Below are positions 24,787 through 33,146 of a DNA stretch of 64,000 nucleotides, in pieces (position 1 is the stretch's first letter; each line of letters starts with the position of its first letter). This DNA comes from Streptomyces sp. NBC_00690 (GTDB lineage: Bacteria; Actinomycetota; Actinomycetes; Streptomycetales; Streptomycetaceae). The notes beneath the pieces were generated by a model that was not told the origin of the DNA, did no database searches, and saw only the letters and a list, made by a program, of their open reading frames with translations. The stretch is from the NCBI RefSeq assembly GCF_036226685.1, contig NZ_CP109009.1:1426001-1490000 (forward strand), in the 5' to 3' direction. The position numbers and the translations under genes were made by a program.

Positions 24787-24815
24787 CGATCCCGCGCTGA
24801 GTCCTGGTACTCGAT

Positions 24816-24855
24816 CCGCGCCGGCCCCGGGTGTGGCCCCCGGCGGTCGGCGCGG
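24816..24855. terminator. G/C-rich hairpin after the NlpC/P60 gene
   Basis: Outer arms CCGCGCCG (24816-24823) and CGGCGCGG (24848-24855) enclose further complementary G/C runs. It lies between convergent genes. Confidence 0.45.
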
Positions 24856-24959
24856 AGCTCTGTCAGGTCAACGGCTGGAAGCGGACGTCGGCACCGGACA
24901 CCGAGCCCGGTCGACACCACCACGCCGCAACCGAGCCGACCTCCTTGCGGCGGCCGGCG

Positions 24960-25391
24960 TCAACCGGGCACCGATGCGGTCCAAGGAAGGGCGACCCATA
25001 CGGTCTTGCCCCCCTCGTCCGTCGGAGTGACGTGCAGCTTTCCGCCGAACTCCGCGATGAGGGTGCGCACGATCACCATGCCTCGGCCGTTGTCTTGCCG
25101 TACGGCGGCGGGAAGCCGTTGCGGCCAGCGCGGATGACTGTCCGTCACCCCCACCATCAGCTCCTCCTCCCGCGCCAACCTCAGTTCCAGCGTGAAGGTG
25201 GGCGACTGGCCGAAGGTGTGCTGTACGGCGTTGGTGGTCAGCTCCGAGACGATCAGCCGGACCGTGTCCACTTCGCCGCTCCGCGCCGGCAGGCCCCACT
25301 CGGTCACGATGTCGATGGCGAACTTTCGCGCCACCGACACCGAGGCGGGATCGCTCGGCAGAGTGACGGATGCTTCCTGGTGATCTGCCAT
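24960..25391 (-). CDS. ATP-binding anti-sigma-type regulator of the WhiJ-like module
   Basis: A 143-residue single-domain GHKL ATPase. ATG 25391 is preferred (AAGGGA upstream) over GTG 25412. The N-box is IVSELTTNAVQHT; the G-boxes are VTDSHPRWP and NGRGMVIVRTLIAEFG, ending in KTVWVALP. In actinobacteria such kinases commonly sit beside an XRE-DUF5753 gene and a DUF397 gene, exactly as here, with the kinase on the opposite strand. Its partner could be either neighbour; the biochemistry of such trios is poorly known. Confidence 0.88.
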   Translation of the reverse strand: MADHQEASVTLPSDPASVSVARKFAIDIVTEWGLPARSGEVDTVRLIVSELTTNAVQHTFGQSPTFTLELRLAREEELMVGVTDSHPRWPQRLPAAVRQDNGRGMVIVRTLIAEFGGKLHVTPTDEGGKTVWVALPWTASVPG

Positions 25392-25515
25392 GGCGATGCT
25401 TCCCTTTCCCACCGCGGCCGGGCTCCGACTCGAAGCGGAGGGATGCTTGAGCGGCCACGGACTGCGCTGCCGTCAGAGTGCCACTCATCGTGCCGCGAGG
25501 GGGGCCGATCCCCCA

Positions 25516-25531
25516 AGATATGCATATATCT
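25516..25531. promoter_or_regulatory. A/T-rich palindromic site in the divergent WhiJ-module promoter
   Basis: AGATAT-GCAT-ATATCT has perfect 6-bp arms and contains the nested palindrome TATGCATA. Such A/T-rich sequence stands out in this genome. It lies between the divergent HATPase and XRE genes, so it may be an operator or overlap a -10 box. Confidence 0.45.
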
Positions 25532-25641
25532 GTCGCTCAATACGGTGAACTCTGCGACGCGAGAACGTATTTTGCGACCCGCAGGGACTTTGATCTCGGG
25601 CGGACCACACGGCCCGTACAGATCAACCGGAAGGAGCGTCC

Positions 25642-26499
25642 ATGCGTCAAGGACCCGTGGTGCGCCGCCGCCAATTGGGCGAGGAACTCCGCAAGCTGCG
25701 CTTGGCGTCCGGACTCACCAGTCGTCGCGCTGGAGAGCTCGCCGACTGGCACCAGTCGAAGGTGAGCCGGATCGAGACGGGGGCCAGCGGCGTCAAACCG
25801 GACGACGTCAGACTGCTGCTCGACCTCTACACCGTGACCGACCCCCAGTTGCGCACCCTCCTGGAGACCCTGGCGGGGGCCGCCGACGGGGGTGGCGGCG
25901 GCTGGTGGCACGCCTACCGCGGCGTGCTTCCGCCCGAGTACCGCGACTTCATCAGTCTGGAGTCCCAGGCGAACCGGGTGCGTTCGATGGAGACCTCCGT
26001 GGTGCCCGGACTGCTCCAGACCGCCGAGTACGCCCGGGCGATCACCCGGGCGACCCTGGAAGAGCTGCCCGAGAACACCGTCGATCAGTTGGTCGAGGTG
26101 CGGATGACGCGTCAGGCGGTCCTGCGGCGGGACGATCCGCTTGAGCTGAGCGTGATCCTCGACGAGGCCGCGCTGCGGCGCGAGATCGGCGGCACCCGGG
26201 TAATGAAGGAACAGTTGCGGGTACTGGCGGACTGGGCCGTGCTCCCCCATGTCCGGCTCCAGGTCATGCCGTTTTCGGCCGGGGAGTATGTGGGCCTGGC
26301 CGGTTCTTTCGTTATCTTCTCTTTTTCGACCACTTCTGATCTAGATGTGGTCGTTCTCGACCACCTCGCGAGTAGCCTTCATATCGAACGGGCAGAGGAT
26401 CTGGCGGTGTACGGGACCGCGTTCGCAACGATGCAGACGCTCGCCCTGTCACCGGTCGAATCCTTGGATCTCATCGCCGGCATCCGCGTCGGCGCATAG
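25642..26499 (+). CDS. XRE-type regulator with DUF5753 (WhiJ-like)
   Basis: A 285-residue DNA-binding protein, ATG 25642, ribosome site AAGGAG. The N-terminal helix-turn-helix spans about residues 8-62 (LGEELRKLRLASGLTSRRAGELADWHQSKVSRIETG). The C-terminal DUF5753 domain has the usual marks: SMETSVVPGLLQTAEYARA, RMTRQAVLRRDDP, ILDEAALRR and VRLQVMPFSAGEY...GSFVIFSF. Proteins of this kind, for example WhiJ in Streptomyces, pair with a DUF397 protein and influence development. The DUF397 partner starts 9 nt downstream. It probably binds its own divergent promoter. Confidence 0.93.
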   Translation: MRQGPVVRRRQLGEELRKLRLASGLTSRRAGELADWHQSKVSRIETGASGVKPDDVRLLLDLYTVTDPQLRTLLETLAGAADGGGGGWWHAYRGVLPPEYRDFISLESQANRVRSMETSVVPGLLQTAEYARAITRATLEELPENTVDQLVEVRMTRQAVLRRDDPLELSVILDEAALRREIGGTRVMKEQLRVLADWAVLPHVRLQVMPFSAGEYVGLAGSFVIFSFSTTSDLDVVVLDHLASSLHIERAEDLAVYGTAFATMQTLALSPVESLDLIAGIRVGA

Positions 26500-26508
26500 G
26501 GAGGCTCC

Positions 26509-26715
26509 ATGTCCAATCACATCGACCACCCCGGCTTAGCCTGGCGGCGCAGCAGTCACAGCACGGCGGCGAACAACTGTGTCGAGGCCGCCCGACTGCC
26601 CGACCGCACCCTTTCCGTACGGGACTCCAAAGACGTGGCCCGTGAAGCTCTGCACTTCTCCCCGCAGGCGTGGTACCGGTTCCTGATCGCCGTGGAGGCG
26701 GACAGCATCAACTGA
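26509..26715 (+). CDS. DUF397 protein with a TTA codon
   Basis: A 68-residue DUF397 protein, the small partner of the preceding XRE regulator; GGGAGG precedes ATG 26509. The family core is complete: WRRSSHSTAANNCVEAA, then VRDSKD and LHFSPQAWYRFL. Codon 10 (26536-26538) is TTA, the only in-frame TTA I found in this window. In Streptomyces TTA is read only by the bldA tRNA, so this partner would be made mainly in developed cultures. Its last 8 bases overlap the convergent end of bioF. Confidence 0.92.
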   Translation: MSNHIDHPGLAWRRSSHSTAANNCVEAARLPDRTLSVRDSKDVAREALHFSPQAWYRFLIAVEADSIN

Positions 26716-27874
26716 CGGCGTCCCGGGCGCGAAGCGGAGCGGTCCGCGCGATCGTGTCCACCGCCCAGGCGATCTGCTCATCGGTCAGATCGGCGCGAGC
26801 CGTCAGTCTGATCCGCGAGACACCGTCCGGGACCGACGGCGGACGGAAACAGCCCACCGCGAGACCCGCCCTTCGGCACTCGGCCGCCCACTCCACCGCC
26901 GACCGTGGCGACGGTGCCTTGATCGAGACCACTGCGGCGTCGGGGCGTACGGCCGTCAGACCCCGTGCCGTCAACAGACGGTGCAGGGTCTCGGCGACCG
27001 TACGCACCCGACCGGCCAGCTCCGGCGTCCGCTCCAGCAACCGGACGGACGCCAGCGCGGCCCCGGCCGCGGCGGGCGCGAGCCCGGTGTCGAAGATGAA
27101 GGTCCGCGCGGTGTTGATCAGATGGGCGATGACATCGGCCGGCCCGAGGACCGCACCGCCCTGGCTCCCGAGGGCCTTGGAGAGGGTGAGCGTGGCGACC
27201 ACCCCTCGTTCACCCGCGATCCCCGCGGCGTTCAGCGCACCCCGACCGCCGGCGCCGAGGACTCCGAAGCCGTGGGCGTCGTCGACGAGGAGGGCGGCCC
27301 CCCGCGAACGACAGATCTCCGCGAGATCGACGAGTGGGGCGGCGTCGCCGTCCACGGAGAACACCGCATCGGTGACCACCAGCGCCCGCCCGTCGCCGTA
27401 CGCCTCCAGCGCCATACGCACGGCCCGAGGATCCGCGTGCGGCACGATCGCCGTCCGTGCGCGTGAGAGTCGACACCCGTCCACTATGGAGGCGTGGTTG
27501 CCCGCGTCCGAGACGAGCAGGGAACCACTCGCGGTCAGTGCCGTGAGCGCGGCGAGATTGGCGGCGTAGCCGGAGGACAGGACGAGGGCCGCCTCGAACC
27601 CGCAGAAGGAGGCGAGTGCGCCTTCGAGTTCGGCGTGGAGTTCGGTGCTGCCGGTGACCAGCCGCGATCCGGTGGCGCCCGCGCCCCAGCGGCGCGCTGC
27701 CGAGGCAGCGGCCCCGGTGACCTCCGGGTGGCGGGTCAAGCCCAGGTAGTCGTTGCCCGCGAGGTCCAGCAGGTCGGTGTCGAGGGCCCGGGGACGGAGC
27801 GTACGGGTCAGCCCCATGCGCTCCCGGTCGAGGGACTCCTCGTCGATCCAGCCAAACGGGTCCTGAGTGATCAT
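26708..27874 (-). CDS. bioF: 8-amino-7-oxononanoate synthase
   Basis: A 388-residue PLP enzyme condensing pimeloyl-thioester with alanine in biotin synthesis. ATG 27874 (MITQDPFGWID). Family marks: NDYLGLTRHPEV, GAGATGSRLVTGST, SSGYAANLA, the Asp loop VDDAHGFGVLG, and the PLP lysine in TLSKALGSQGG. It is divergent from bioB with 168 bp between the starts, a region containing nested inverted repeats. Its stop overlaps the convergent DUF397 gene by 8 bp. With bioB, bioA and bioD it completes the late biotin pathway. Confidence 0.95.
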   Translation of the reverse strand: MITQDPFGWIDEESLDRERMGLTRTLRPRALDTDLLDLAGNDYLGLTRHPEVTGAAASAARRWGAGATGSRLVTGSTELHAELEGALASFCGFEAALVLSSGYAANLAALTALTASGSLLVSDAGNHASIVDGCRLSRARTAIVPHADPRAVRMALEAYGDGRALVVTDAVFSVDGDAAPLVDLAEICRSRGAALLVDDAHGFGVLGAGGRGALNAAGIAGERGVVATLTLSKALGSQGGAVLGPADVIAHLINTARTFIFDTGLAPAAAGAALASVRLLERTPELAGRVRTVAETLHRLLTARGLTAVRPDAAVVSIKAPSPRSAVEWAAECRRAGLAVGCFRPPSVPDGVSRIRLTARADLTDEQIAWAVDTIARTAPLRARDAVS

Positions 27875-27926
27875 GACGGTCGGGTCCTTCGCTAGGCCGT
27901 GCGCGGGCCCTTTTGTAGGCAGCGCA

Positions 27927-27990
27927 CAGACCCTAACCGGGCCCCCACCTGGAACGAGTGTGGTCATGCACACACCTCGGCAAGGGTCTG
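27927..27990. promoter_or_regulatory. Nested inverted repeats in the bioF-bioB divergent promoter
   Basis: Outer arms CAGACCCT (27927-27934) and AGGGTCTG (27983-27990) are perfectly complementary, and their centre is the exact midpoint between the two start codons. Inside lies GTGTG-GTCATG-CACAC (27958-27973). One or both may bind a biotin regulator; neither matches a known BirA or BioQ site that I can recall. Confidence 0.4.
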
Positions 27991-28042
27991 TTGTGGGGTT
28001 CGGCCTTTCGCCTTGGCTGCCCCGTGCGTCAGGATCTGCGCC

Positions 28043-29320
28043 ATGGACCTGCTGAAGACGCTGGTGGAGAAGGGGCTGCGGCGCGAGCTGCCGACCCGTG
28101 AAGAGGCCCTCGCCGTACTGTCGTCCACGGACGACGAGCTGCTCGACGTGGTGGCCGCAGCCGGCCATGTGCGCCGCCAGTGGTTCGGCCGCCGGGTGAA
28201 GCTGAACTACCTCGTCAACCTCAAGTCGGGGCTCTGCCCGGAGGACTGCTCGTACTGTTCACAGCGGCTCGGGTCCAAGGCGGAGATCCTCAAGTACACC
28301 TGGCTGAAGCCGGACGAGGCCGCGGGGGCGGCGGCGGCCGGGGTCGCCGGGGGAGCCAAGCGGGTCTGTCTGGTCGCGAGCGGGCGCGGTCCGACGGACC
28401 GGGACGTCGACCGGGTCTCCCGGACGATCGAAGCGATCAAGGAGCAGAACGAGGGCGTCGAGGTCTGCGCCTGTCTCGGGCTGCTGTCGCAGGGCCAGGC
28501 GGAGCGGTTGCGGGACGCCGGCGCCGATGCGTACAACCACAACCTCAACACGTCCGAAGGCACGTACGGACAGATCACCACCACCCATACCTATGAGGAC
28601 CGGGTGGACACCGTCCAACAGGCTCAGGCCGCGGGTCTGTCGGCGTGCTCCGGTCTGATCGCCGGCATGGGCGAAAGCGATCAGGACCTGGTCGACGTGG
28701 TCTTCGCACTGCGCGAGCTCGACCCCGACTCGGTGCCGGTCAACTTCCTCATCCCCTTCGAGGGCACTCCCCTGGCGAAGGAGTGGAACCTCACCCCGCA
28801 GCGCTGCCTCCGCATCCTCGCCATGGTCCGCTTCGTCTGCCCGGACGTGGAAGTGCGGTTGGCCGGTGGGCGCGAGGTCCATCTGAGGTCCCTCCAGCCG
28901 CTCGCCCTGCACCTGGTGAACTCCATCTTCCTCGGCGACTACCTGACGAGCGAGGGCCAGGCGGGCCAGGCCGATCTGGACATGATCGCGGACGCCGGCT
29001 TCGAGGTGGAGGGCGCGGGGACGACCACACTGCCCGAGCACCGGGCGGGCGGCTGCGGTTCGGTCTGCGGCAGTGCCGCAACCTCGGAAGATTCCCTCGA
29101 CGGCGGTACGACGGCCCCGGATGAGACGGCAGCGGTCTGCGGCAGCGCGGCGCCGTCGGGGGAATCGGCCACCGGATGCGGGGGCGGCGCGCCGTGCGGA
29201 TCCGAGCCGCAATCCCCGCCCGCGGCCCAGGAAGACCAGTCGGGGGTACCCGTACCGCGTACCGACCTGGTCACCGTTCGCCGCCGCGGCGCCGGTACGG
29301 ACCTCGCTCCCAATGCCTGA
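28043..29320 (+). CDS. bioB: Biotin synthase with Cys-rich C-terminal tail
   Basis: A 425-residue radical SAM enzyme inserting sulfur into dethiobiotin. ATG 28043. The cluster motif is [26 protein letters not shown] and the [13 protein letters not shown] region are typical BioB. The catalytic domain ends near residue 325. About 95 extra residues follow, rich in Gly, Ser, Ala and acidic residues, with five Cys in CGS-type repeats (two VCGSAA units about 25 residues apart, plus GCGS and PCGS). The tail may be disordered or bind metal. The gene overlaps bioA by 8 nt, so the two are translationally coupled. Confidence 0.94.
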   Translation: MDLLKTLVEKGLRRELPTREEALAVLSSTDDELLDVVAAAGHVRRQWFGRRVKLNYLVNLKSGLCPEDCSYCSQRLGSKAEILKYTWLKPDEAAGAAAAGVAGGAKRVCLVASGRGPTDRDVDRVSRTIEAIKEQNEGVEVCACLGLLSQGQAERLRDAGADAYNHNLNTSEGTYGQITTTHTYEDRVDTVQQAQAAGLSACSGLIAGMGESDQDLVDVVFALRELDPDSVPVNFLIPFEGTPLAKEWNLTPQRCLRILAMVRFVCPDVEVRLAGGREVHLRSLQPLALHLVNSIFLGDYLTSEGQAGQADLDMIADAGFEVEGAGTTTLPEHRAGGCGSVCGSAATSEDSLDGGTTAPDETAAVCGSAAPSGESATGCGGGAPCGSEPQSPPAAQEDQSGVPVPRTDLVTVRRRGAGTDLAPNA

Positions 29321-30632
29321 GCCCCGTCCGTTCGACCTCGCCCCGGGACCGCTGTCGGCGGGCGAACTGGTGGCGCTGGACCGCGCCCATGTCTGGCACC
29401 CGTACGGCCCCATGCCCGGACGCGCCGATCCCCTCGTGGTGGAATCGGCTGCCGGGGTGCGCCTGCGATTGGCGGAACCCGCCCACGGCCACGCGGAACT
29501 GATCGACGGGATGTCGTCGTGGTGGTCGGCGATCCACGGCTACAACCATCCCGACCTCAATGCGGCGGCCCAGAGCCAACTGGGGCGCATGAGCCACGTC
29601 ATGTTCGGCGGACTCACCCATGAGCCAGCCGTCCGACTGGCCGCCCGGCTCGTCGAGATCACCCCGGAGCCGCTCCAGCACGTCTTCCTCTGCGACTCGG
29701 GCTCGGTCTCGGTCGAGGTCGCGGTGAAGATGTGCCTCCAGCACTGGCAGTCCGTCGGCCGACCCAACAAGCGGCGGCTGCTGACCTGGCGCGGTGGCTA
29801 CCACGGAGACACCTGGCAGCCGATGTCGGTCTGCGACCCCGAGGGCGGAATGCACCACCTCTGGTCGGGGGCGCTGCCTCTCCAGGTCTTCGCCAGCGCG
29901 CCGCCGCAGGAGTTCCAGCAGGAGTACGCGGATGCCCTGCGCGATCTGATCGCGCGGCACGCCGATGAACTCGCCGCGGTGATCGTGGAGCCCGTGGTGC
30001 AGGGTGCCGGGGGCATGCGGTTCCACTCCCCCGAGTATCTGCGGGTGCTGCGGGACGCCTGCGACGAACACGAAGTGCTGTTGGTGTTCGACGAGATCGC
30101 GACCGGCTTCGGACGGACGGGCGAACTGTTCGCGGCCGACTGGGCAGGGGTCTCGCCCGATGTGATGTGTCTGGGCAAGGCCCTGACGGGCGGCTATCTG
30201 ACGATGGCGGCGACCTTGTGCACCAGTCGGGTCGCCGAAGGCATCTCCCGGGGCGAAGTTCCGGTGCTGGCCCACGGCCCGACGTTCATGGGCAATCCAC
30301 TGGCCGCATCGGTGGCCAACGCCTCGATCGATCTGCTGCTGGCGCAGGACTGGCGCGGTGAAGTGCGGCGCTTGGAGTCGGGGCTGCGGACGGGGCTCGC
30401 ACCGGCCGAGGGCGCACCGGGGGTCAAGGACGTCCGGGTGCTCGGGGGCATCGGTGTGATCCAACTCGATCATGAGGTCGACATGGCGGCGGCGACGGCA
30501 GCGGCCGTACGGGCGGGGGTTTGGCTGCGCCCCTTCCGGGATCTGGTGTACGCGATGCCGCCCTACGTCACTGATGACGACGATCTCGCCCGGGTGTGCA
30601 CGGCACTGTGCGAGGCTGCGGCAGCCGGCTAG
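29313..30632 (+). CDS. bioA: Adenosylmethionine-8-amino-7-oxononanoate aminotransferase
   Basis: A 439-residue class III PLP aminotransferase that uses SAM as amino donor to form 7,8-diaminononanoate. ATG 29313 lies inside the end of bioB. Motifs: [11 protein letters not shown] near the N-terminus, [16 protein letters not shown] (substrate Trp pair), [33 protein letters not shown], and the PLP lysine in [11 protein letters not shown]. Length and sequence match BioA rather than a diaminobutyrate aminotransferase. bioD follows after 194 nt that include a palindrome, so bioD may also have its own promoter. Confidence 0.95.
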   Translation: MPEPRPFDLAPGPLSAGELVALDRAHVWHPYGPMPGRADPLVVESAAGVRLRLAEPAHGHAELIDGMSSWWSAIHGYNHPDLNAAAQSQLGRMSHVMFGGLTHEPAVRLAARLVEITPEPLQHVFLCDSGSVSVEVAVKMCLQHWQSVGRPNKRRLLTWRGGYHGDTWQPMSVCDPEGGMHHLWSGALPLQVFASAPPQEFQQEYADALRDLIARHADELAAVIVEPVVQGAGGMRFHSPEYLRVLRDACDEHEVLLVFDEIATGFGRTGELFAADWAGVSPDVMCLGKALTGGYLTMAATLCTSRVAEGISRGEVPVLAHGPTFMGNPLAASVANASIDLLLAQDWRGEVRRLESGLRTGLAPAEGAPGVKDVRVLGGIGVIQLDHEVDMAAATAAAVRAGVWLRPFRDLVYAMPPYVTDDDDLARVCTALCEAAAAG

Positions 30633-30782
30633 TTCGTGTCGTCGAAGTCCCGCGAGTTCGTCCGAAGGCGGTGCCCGTCTGCGGGTCCGGCCCCGGGCGA
30701 CTTGCCGAACGCCGATCGGTGACGGGGTCCCTTCCGCTCCTGCGACCGGTCGGCGGCACGACCGACCGCCGTATCGTTCGCA

Positions 30783-30796
30783 CGGTCGTACGACCG
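30783..30796. promoter_or_regulatory. 14-bp perfect palindrome upstream of bioD
   Basis: CGGTCGTACGACCG is fully self-complementary and sits 30 bp before the bioD ATG, where a repressor would overlap the promoter or leader. No copy is seen in the bioF-bioB region. Confidence 0.45.
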
Positions 30797-30826
30797 AACC
30801 ATCGAGAGAGGGTCATCGCCACCACC

Positions 30827-31540
30827 ATGGGCATCATCGTCGTCTCCGGCACGGGGACCGAGATCGGGAAGACCGTTGTCACCGCTGCGCTGGTCGCCGT
30901 TGCACGAGCCCGGGGCCAACGCGTCGCCGTGGTCAAACCCGTCCAGACGGGGGTGTCGGCGAGCGATCCGGGCGATCTCGATGAGGTGAGCCGGCTCGGC
31001 GGCGGTGTCCGCGGTGTGGAGCTGGCCCGCTACAGCGAGCCATTGGCTCCGGCCACAGCGGCTCGACGGGCCGGCGTCGCTGGTGTGGGACCCGCTGAGA
31101 CGGCCGCGGCGGTGAAGCGGTTGGCCGACGAGTACGACCTGGTGTTGGTCGAGGGCGCCGGTGGACTGCTGGTGCGTTTCGACGAGGACGGCGGAACGCT
31201 CGCGGACGCGGCTCGACTGCTCGCCGCGCCCGTGCTGGTCGTGGCCCCCGCGGGCCTGGGCACCCTCAACTCCGTGGCGCTGACGGCAGAGGCCCTCACC
31301 GCGCGGGGCATAGCGCAGCTGGGGGTCGTCGTGGGGAGTTGGCCGCACCGACCGGATCTGGCGGCGCGGTGCAATGCACTGGACCTACCGCAGGTCGCGG
31401 GTGCTCCACTGCTCGGTGCGGTCCCTGAGCGGGCGGGGCAGCTGCGACCGGTGGACTTCCGGGCGCAGGCGGCCCGGTGGCTGGCTCCTCGGCTCGGTGG
31501 GGTGTGGGACGAAGGGGCGTTCACCCGAACGGCCGAGTGA
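30827..31540 (+). CDS. bioD: Dethiobiotin synthetase
   Basis: A 237-residue ATP-dependent carboxylase-type enzyme closing the ureido ring of dethiobiotin. The P-loop is GTGTEIGKT (residues 8-16), followed by VVKPVQTGV, the substrate loop LVEGAGGLLVRFD and VVVAPAGLGTLNS. ATG 30827 gives the normal N-terminus. The best ribosome site (GAGAGAGG) is rather far upstream, about 15 nt, so translation may be weak or structured. It completes the bioFBAD set. Confidence 0.94.
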   Translation: MGIIVVSGTGTEIGKTVVTAALVAVARARGQRVAVVKPVQTGVSASDPGDLDEVSRLGGGVRGVELARYSEPLAPATAARRAGVAGVGPAETAAAVKRLADEYDLVLVEGAGGLLVRFDEDGGTLADAARLLAAPVLVVAPAGLGTLNSVALTAEALTARGIAQLGVVVGSWPHRPDLAARCNALDLPQVAGAPLLGAVPERAGQLRPVDFRAQAARWLAPRLGGVWDEGAFTRTAE

Positions 31541-31663
31541 CGGCCGTCATTCGCTGAACGACCCCGTCTGAACCGGCCGGCCGCTGCTGTCGCTGGTACT
31601 CGCGTCCGCTCGTGCGTGGTGGAGATCCCCGTCCGCTGGACGCGGCTGACCTACCCTGGTCGG

Positions 31664-32017
31664 ATGCGAGCGCGGATCGACGAAATCGTCTTCGACTGTC
31701 ATGACCCGGCCCTTCTGGTGCGCTTTTGGGCCGCGCTGCTCGGGGGCGCACCGGTGGACCGCGACTCCGGCTGGTCCTTCGTCGATCCGCCCGGCTCGGT
31801 GCGCGTCGCGTTCCAGCAGGTCCCTGAGGGGAAGGCGGCCAAGAACCGGTTGCACCTCGATCTGGCCGCGGGGGACGTCGAAGCGGCGTCGGACGAGGCC
31901 GTCACCCTGGGTGCGGTACGACTCGGTGGGGTCGTCGCGGATCCGCAGGGGCGGTTCCAGGTGCTGGCAGACCCGGAGGGGAACGAGTTCTGCTTCGTCC
32001 AGGGTGGCGGAGAATAG
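31664..32017 (+). CDS. VOC-superfamily glyoxalase-like protein
   Basis: A 117-residue single VOC (vicinal oxygen chelate) domain, ATG 31664. The pattern ARIDEIVFDCHDPALLVRFWAALLGG, then NRLHLDL and VLADPEGNEFCFVQ, is that of the short Streptomyces Glyoxalase_6-like family. His and Glu that could bind a metal are present (HLDL, EGNEF). Such proteins act as glyoxalases, dioxygenases or antibiotic-binding resistance proteins; nothing here decides among these. The methyltransferase gene follows 32 nt downstream, so they may be co-transcribed. Confidence 0.82.
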   Translation: MRARIDEIVFDCHDPALLVRFWAALLGGAPVDRDSGWSFVDPPGSVRVAFQQVPEGKAAKNRLHLDLAAGDVEAASDEAVTLGAVRLGGVVADPQGRFQVLADPEGNEFCFVQGGGE

Positions 32018-32049
32018 GGAGGAAGGGACACCTTCGTCAGGAGGCCGTG

Positions 32050-32712
32050 ATGGGAACATGTGGCGACACCTCTCCCGATGCCGTCCATCACCCCCTGTTC
32101 GCACGCTTCTACGCCAGGTTCAGCGTGGCCGCCGATCAATCCGCGGGCATCGCGGCCATCCGCGCTGAGCTCCTGGCCGCGCTCTCGGGTCGGGTGATCG
32201 AGATCGGTGCCGGCAACGGTCTCAACTTCCCGCACTATCCGACCTCGGTCAGCGAGGTGGTCGCGCTGGAACCGGAGCGTTCGCTACGGACCCTGGCGGT
32301 ACGGGCCGCAGACGGCGCCGGGGTCCCGGTGGAGGTCGTGCCCGGAGTGGCCGAGGCGCTGCCGGTCGAGAGCGCGTCCTTCGACGCGGCCGTCATGTCC
32401 CTGGTGCTCTGTTCGGTACGGGACGTTCCGCGGGCGCTCGGCGAAGTCCGCCGGGTCCTGCGACCCGGTGGTGAACTGCGGTTCTTCGAACACGGACTGG
32501 CCCGGACGCCGGGGGCAGCACGGGTGCAGAGGGTGTTGGACCGTACGGTCTGGCCCCGGTTGTTCGGCGGCTGCCACACCTCACGGGACACGGTTGCCGC
32601 ACTGGAGGAGGCCGGGTTCCAGGACATCCGGTACGAGCGCTTCCGGGTCCCGGAGCGCGGGCTCGCCGCTCCGACCTCGCCCTGTGTGCGAGGGGTCGCG
32701 CACAACCCTTGA
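32050..32712 (+). CDS. Class I SAM-dependent methyltransferase
   Basis: A 220-residue methyltransferase. ATG 32050 is favoured over GTG 32047 because AGGAGG at 32039-32044 is only 2 nt from the GTG. SAM-binding motif I is VIEIGAGNGLNFPHYP, motif II EVVALEPE, and the post-I region ALPVESASFDAAVMSLVLCSV resembles UbiE/Methyltransf_11 and the human METTL7 type. The LRPGGELRFFEHGLA motif is typical. Substrate unknown; a small hydrophobic acceptor is plausible. Confidence 0.88.
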   Translation: MGTCGDTSPDAVHHPLFARFYARFSVAADQSAGIAAIRAELLAALSGRVIEIGAGNGLNFPHYPTSVSEVVALEPERSLRTLAVRAADGAGVPVEVVPGVAEALPVESASFDAAVMSLVLCSVRDVPRALGEVRRVLRPGGELRFFEHGLARTPGAARVQRVLDRTVWPRLFGGCHTSRDTVAALEEAGFQDIRYERFRVPERGLAAPTSPCVRGVAHNP

Positions 32713-32774
32713 GGCGAACGCTGGCCGGGGGCTCAAACGGATCACGGCAGGCTGGTGGGTTGGTGGGTCGGGGG

Positions 32775-33146
32775 TCAACTGCTCCAGAGGCGCAGTTCGT
32801 CGGCGATCACCCGGACATCGGCCTTGCCGGACTTCACCAGCCGGGCCAGATCGCGCACCCGCTCGGGTGAGGTGTCGACCTGCTCCCCACTGGCTACGAG
32901 ATAGCCGTAGGCGACGGCTGACGCGTACAGCGCATTGGAGTGCTCCAGGGCCGGCACGTGCAGCAGCAGTTGGAGCAGCGAAGCCGCCCGGGTGTGCGGA
33001 TCGCTGTACACGGGGATGCCGAAGATCTCTGCCTCGTGCCGGCTGACGGCGGCGACGAGCGCACCCCAGTCGGCGACCTGAGGATCACCTGGGGTCCGGT
33101 ACTCGGCGACCATCAACAGCCAGGCGAGGTCGATCTGAAGGGTCAA
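32775..33146 (-). CDS. Fic/Doc-like toxin component with degenerate active site
   Basis: A 123-residue protein starting at TTG 33146, overlapping the antitoxin stop (TTGA). The helical pattern resembles Doc: HVPALEHSNALYASAVAYGYLVASG aligns with the Fic/Doc motif region, but the canonical HxFx(D/N)(A/G)N(K/R) is not intact; the Asn is kept while the following basic residue and the spacing from His differ. Streptomyces proteins of this sort are usually labelled Fic-family toxin components. Doc phosphorylates EF-Tu; whether this one is active is doubtful. It is encoded behind an RHH antitoxin. Confidence 0.7.
   Translation of the reverse strand: MTLQIDLAWLLMVAEYRTPGDPQVADWGALVAAVSRHEAEIFGIPVYSDPHTRAASLLQLLLHVPALEHSNALYASAVAYGYLVASGEQVDTSPERVRDLARLVKSGKADVRVIADELRLWSS

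Noticed and set aside
24831..26144. 437-codon plus-strand frame crossing the HATPase and XRE genes
   Set aside because: It overlaps two convincing genes in other frames, and its translation is Arg/Gly/Pro-rich without a domain.
27875..28042. Metabolite riboswitch before bioB
   Set aside because: No conserved cobalamin, TPP, SAM or FMN blocks are present; only inverted repeats compatible with protein binding.
31529..31547. Terminator at the bioD stop
   Set aside because: ACGGCC/GGCCGT has only 6 bp; such short stems occur by chance often in this base composition.
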